Source: an uncultured Eubacteriales bacterium (lineage in GTDB: Bacteria > Bacillota > Clostridia > Christensenellales > UBA1242). From it: DNA of 33,279 nt. This document shows positions 33,225 to 33,279 of this stretch, piece after piece. Made by a program: the position numbers and the translations under genes. The notes under the pieces were generated by a model that did no database searches, was not told the DNA's origin, and was given only the letters and a program-made list of their open reading frames with translations. The stretch covers positions 1-33,279 of the forward strand of contig CARJLX010000007.1 in NCBI GenBank assembly GCA_949001935.1, read 5' to 3'. The first letter of the stretch is position 1. The number at the start of each line of letters is the position of its first letter.

Positions 33225-33243
33225 TTGGTAGCCTCCAGGGGAG
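33225..33243. repeat. Right attachment site (attR) in the tRNA-Glu 3' end
   Basis: TTGGTAGCC, then T (33234), then CCAGGGGAG. It overlaps the CCA end, discriminator, acceptor 3' strand and part of the T stem of the tRNA. The T is the tRNA base while both other sites carry C, so strand exchange occurred to its left, within TTGGTAGCC (33225-33233). The element therefore supplies the last eight tRNA bases and leaves the tRNA intact. Confidence 0.85.
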
Positions 33244-33279
33244 TCGAACCCCTCATTCCGCCGTGAAAGGGCGATGTCT
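33226..33279 (-). tRNA. tRNA-Glu (anticodon UUC), 5' part outside the window
   Basis: Read on the minus strand, the visible 54 nt contain an anticodon stem TCGCC/GGCGG around loop CTTTCAC (anticodon TTC), a four-base variable region, T stem AGGGG/CCCCT with loop TTCGACT, acceptor 3' strand GGAGGCT, discriminator A and an encoded CCA. The acceptor 5' strand and most of the D arm lie beyond base 33279. This gene is the integration target of the element. Confidence 0.9.

Noticed and set aside
1..33279. CRISPR array or insertion sequence
   Set aside because: No short regularly spaced repeats and no transposase or terminal inverted repeats were seen. The only large repeat is the 16,589-bp unit.
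1..33279. Conjugative element or tailed prophage
   Set aside because: No relaxase, coupling protein, VirB4-like protein, terminase, portal, capsid, tail or endolysin gene could be recognised in either unit.

Overview
The window is two head-to-tail copies of one 16,589-bp integrated mobile element, ending in the 3' part of a tRNA-Glu(UUC) gene on the minus strand. Unit 1 runs from about 47 to 16,635 and unit 2 from 16,636 to 33,224. All paired genes are offset by exactly 16,589 bp and their translations are identical; only the last residues of the recombinase differ. A shared att core (TTGGTAGCC, Y, CCAGGGGAG) sits at the left end, at the middle junction and at the right end, where it is the 3' end of the tRNA gene. 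The DNA is AT-rich, the Shine-Dalgarno sites are strong AGGAGG types and the genetic code is standard. This suggests a low-GC Bacillota (Firmicutes/Clostridia-like) host; the exact taxon cannot be read from this window.

Layout of one unit (unit 1 coordinates). A leftward operon (3608 to 22) encodes an XRE repressor, a second HTH regulator with the same 38-residue C-terminal tail, a HEPN-like (AbiU2-like) protein, an ImmA/IrrE-type metallopeptidase and a large serine recombinase. A divergent rightward operon starts with a Cro-like HTH protein and small proteins, then a wHTH (HTH_36-like) possible replication protein. Next come small membrane and hypothetical proteins and three large membrane-anchored proteins with extracellular parts (430, 606 and 522 aa; InlB/Flg_new-type repeats in the second, coiled coil plus repeated beta motifs in the third). 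The right half holds charged and basic proteins, a Zot/pI-type P-loop ATPase (resembling the filamentous-phage morphogenesis ATPase) with a coiled-coil partner, a three-helix membrane protein, a KOW/SH3-like plus AT-hook protein, a small protein ending in a sliding-clamp-binding motif, and a last small HTH protein. The unit ends in about 520 bp of non-coding DNA with a two-sided terminator hairpin.

How it may work (inference). The repressor/Cro/ImmA set looks like a lysogeny-type switch. The recombinase integrates and excises the element at tRNA-Glu. The Rep-like protein, the clamp-binding protein and several hairpin-rich gaps fit autonomous or single-strand replication. The Zot-like ATPase and membrane proteins fit an envelope-associated assembly or secretion machine, possibly a divergent inovirus-like (filamentous) or other tailless virus. 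I see no terminase, portal, tail, relaxase, lysin or recognisable capsid gene. The att site lies inside the 3' end of the recombinase gene, so the C-terminus of the recombinase changes between the integrated and the circular/tandem state. Further candidates for undescribed biology are a minus-strand structured RNA (12139-12289), the shared regulator tail, and a very long hairpin inside the leader ORF upstream of the Rep-like gene.
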